A stretch of DNA of 64,000 nt from Bacillota bacterium (GTDB lineage: Bacteria; Bacillota; Clostridia; Acetivibrionales; DSM-1351), in NCBI GenBank assembly GCA_023398105.1, contig JAEWST010000034.1, forward strand, positions 1-64,000, in the 5' to 3' direction. A program made the translations under genes and the position numbers. This document shows, piece by piece, positions 62,701-64,000 of this stretch (its first letter is position 1; each line of letters begins with the position of its first letter). The notes under the pieces are model-generated. The model made no database searches and had not been told where the DNA came from. It was given only the letters and a program-made list of their open reading frames with translations.

Positions 62701-64000
62701 AATTCACAGTGCTGGAGTAAGTGTCGGAAAAGCAGGTGTGTTCTTAAAGGATGATAATAAGTCAGATATTAGAGATGAATTATTAGCAAAGGTTCATGGA
62801 ACCTGGCTTTTAGACAAATATACTCAAGATGACCATCTTGATTTTTTTATTATGTTTTCATCAGCGATAACTCTTATGGGTGGTATTACAAAAGCCGCGT
62901 ATACAGCAGCAAATTCTTATCTTGATGCTTTTGCAGCCAGGGGTAGAAAGAGTGGAAGAAGAATGACTGCTCTGGCTTGGGGACCTTGGGAGGAGACAAC
63001 TAAAGTCATAGACTCACGGTTTAAAGCAGAACATCAGATGCAAGATCCATTGCTAACTAAAGAATTGATATATGCATTTGATAAGATATTAAGCAAAAAC
63101 ATTACTGGGGTTATTGTAGGCAGAATAAACTATAAAAGCGAAATGTTCAAGTTAATAGACAACCTTCCTTTTAATTTATCTGAAAAGCTTGAAAAAAATG
63201 TTCTAGGATTCAGAGCTATGCAAAAAGAAGAGGTTATAAATAGAACTGAAGAAGATGAACCAGAATTGCCTGAGATAGTTTTAAAAGGAAGAAGCGATGG
63301 CAAATACACTGATAAGGAAATTCTTATTGGACGGATTTGGGGCAAAGCATTGGGATACGGGGAATTAAGCATATATAGTAACTATTATGAACTTGGCGGA
63401 GATTCAATAATCGCCTTGAAGATTTTAAATAGCGTAAATATGCTTACTAGCCTCATACTGGATGTTTCAGATATTTTAAAATACCCAACTATATCAGATT
63501 TTGCAGAATATCTTGATGAAAACTATTTTGGTAATAATGATAATACGGATATAAACACATATATAAAGAAAATTGATAAAAAAGAGTACTATCCAGCATC
63601 CTTTGTACAAAAGAGGTTTTACGTACTTGATAAAATCGTTGATACAAAAATATGTTATAACCTGCCTATCGCAAAGATAATTGAAGGTAAAGCTGATATC
63701 GGAAGGATTGAACAGGTTTTTGTAAAACTAATAAACAGGCATGAGTCGTTAAGAACATCCTTTGATCTTATTGATGGGGAAATTGTCCAGAAAGTACATG
63801 ATAACGTAGATTTTCAAATAGATTATCGTGAATTGGATGAATTACAGAAACAATCAGGTATTCCATTTTCGGATAATGAGATACAGCAGATTGTTCAAGA
63901 GTTTATCAGAGAGTTTAACTTGCATAATATTCCTTTATTTAGAATTGGAGTATTTAAGCTTGCTGAAGAAAAATACCTGATGATATGTGACTTACATCAT
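59726..64000 (+). CDS. PKS-NRPS hybrid, partial: KS-KR-ACP-C (cut at the window end)
   Basis: 1425 codons are in the window with no stop. The KS (about 30-470) has DTACSSSL (Cys202), EAHGTGT and NIGHL. No AT follows, so trans-AT. A ketoreductase (about 660-1110) has VITGGTGGIG (about 896) and AAYTAANSY with catalytic Tyr1059. The ACP (about 1195-1260) has LGGDS (Ser1227). A condensation domain begins at about 1280 and reaches its active-site histidines in LHH at the very end. It likely adds and reduces a two-carbon unit, then joins it to an amino acid by the next module. ATG 59726 follows GTGTGAGG. Confidence 0.92.
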   Translation, partial: MNKKLLDFSFDEIPEELDISSENVYSVLENDIAVIGISGKFPFADNINEFWENICNGVDCIRDFPAQRKKDIDDYLSFKSKNKQLTKYTQYGYLDDIDKFDYTFFNISPKEACLMDPNQRIFLQTAYEAIEDSGYGGDRIKGSRTGVYFGLARPLQYIRMIEDIVPSDITLALPGNLGSVIPGRLSYLLDLKGPSIVIDTACSSSLVALYLACQEIRSGKCEMALVGSTQINLLPINRSEKFAMESSDNRARAFDDNADGTGGGEGAVAVLLKPLKTAKRDGDNIYAIVKGCAINQDGSSAGLTAPSAEAQADVIVSAWNDASIDPEKIAYIEAHGTGTRLGDPIEIDGLLRAFTKYTKKKQFCAIASLKTNIGHLDSAAGLAGFVKAVLALKNAEIPPSINFNRANREINFVDLPVYLNDRLKKWNQVEYPRVCGVSSFGLSGTNCHVILQEFDNELSLNKIKPSNVLNVLTISAKSNAALKSLIRKYLSFVVDLPIDSITDTCYVSNTGRGHYQYRAAIIIENDKDIKEKLYRLLNKYLETDAYEYTDDGIYFGMFNEVSDDKFAKTADMISVKQRTSITRMANSMLKSFVQQGKSDWELLNEICKNYIKGAEINWEYLYEGERHRKLSIPVYPFEPTRCWIDVPEIKGEQIEEENGLFNYTSWKESCLKASNGLEGAVLIINNGNAIGSEIYSILKKDGTEVIEATIGKGEYKKVDTDRFVLDGSVMQYEALLKDESIVGVKHIIHMLSAKKQNRNDDITDLDANLEDGVYNLFNLYNATERAGLRQKINVLIVSKYANAVKGDEDEIIPENSALFGFGKVVKIESTVFKCRCVDICGNTEAYQIIDELKSGYLGYKVAYRKGKRYVEELEELNISRAKEHKTDIKSSGVYVITGGTGGIGLEIGKYLASRNNIKLALLNRTELPPREQWQNIIEDNENTSLIKKIRNILEIEKYGTEVLVCKIDISVEKQVEEVLSNLRLKYGRINGVIHSAGVSVGKAGVFLKDDNKSDIRDELLAKVHGTWLLDKYTQDDHLDFFIMFSSAITLMGGITKAAYTAANSYLDAFAARGRKSGRRMTALAWGPWEETTKVIDSRFKAEHQMQDPLLTKELIYAFDKILSKNITGVIVGRINYKSEMFKLIDNLPFNLSEKLEKNVLGFRAMQKEEVINRTEEDEPELPEIVLKGRSDGKYTDKEILIGRIWGKALGYGELSIYSNYYELGGDSIIALKILNSVNMLTSLILDVSDILKYPTISDFAEYLDENYFGNNDNTDINTYIKKIDKKEYYPASFVQKRFYVLDKIVDTKICYNLPIAKIIEGKADIGRIEQVFVKLINRHESLRTSFDLIDGEIVQKVHDNVDFQIDYRELDELQKQSGIPFSDNEIQQIVQEFIREFNLHNIPLFRIGVFKLAEEKYLMICDLHH

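Noticed and set aside
1..64000. CRISPR array
   Set aside because: No regularly spaced direct repeats with unique spacers were seen. The recurring 60-bp element is dispersed over tens of kilobases.

Overview
The window is low-GC DNA from a mesophilic, cellulosome-bearing clostridium. The best taxonomic clue is the secreted esterase at 9567-10565. Its N-terminal type I dockerin has Ala-Leu and Ala-Ile at the cohesin-recognition positions, as in the Ruminiclostridium (Clostridium) cellulolyticum group. Two active diguanylate cyclases, strong AGGAGG ribosome binding sites and Firmicutes-type regulators agree with this. The species assignment is an inference.

Left part (1-25 kb), chromosomal and accessory genes: three tandem M42 aminopeptidases, adenylosuccinate lyase, a GntR/UTRA regulator, a membrane-anchored class A beta-lactamase-like protein, a DedA protein, an unknown protein, and the secreted dockerin-esterase and CARDB proteins on the minus strand. 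An oxidative-stress and sulfur block follows: an MsrA-MsrB fusion, glutathione peroxidase plus OhrR with an evident OhrR operator, and an 880-residue CoA-disulfide reductase-rhodanese-TusA-DsrE fusion. Two paralogous unknown proteins flank a PD-(D/E)XK-like protein. After these come a truncated group II intron, a decayed MalY-type aminotransferase, two GGDEF proteins (one with a structured leader) and an Rrf2 regulator.

Middle (25.2-36.4 kb): topoisomerase III lies 36 nt upstream of a complete four-gene Wadjet (JetABCD) anti-plasmid locus of the DUF2397/DUF2398/TIGR02680/DUF2399 kind. An HD-domain protein follows.

Right part (36.5-64 kb, running off the window): a trans-AT PKS-NRPS cluster led by a LoaP-type NusG paralogue. 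The genes are a glycosyltransferase, a PP-loop amidotransferase-like enzyme, a fatty-acyl-AMP ligase with carrier protein, two free-standing acyltransferases, a 2711-residue KS-ACP-C-PCP-C-A-PCP protein (adenylation pocket read by eye as isoleucine-like), a serine hydrolase lacking its catalytic lysine, a MoxR/DUF58/membrane-protein trio, and a KS-KR-ACP-C protein cut by the window edge. In the gaps I can read broken pieces of an acyl-CoA dehydrogenase, an FkbJ-type carrier protein and an FkbH-type protein. I interpret these as the remains of a lost hydroxymalonyl/methoxymalonyl-ACP extender-unit pathway.

Small repeats are scattered throughout. One 60-bp palindromic element is present five times, two of them between genes of the biosynthetic operon. 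At least three other short intergenic repeat families also occur, two of them around the Wadjet genes.
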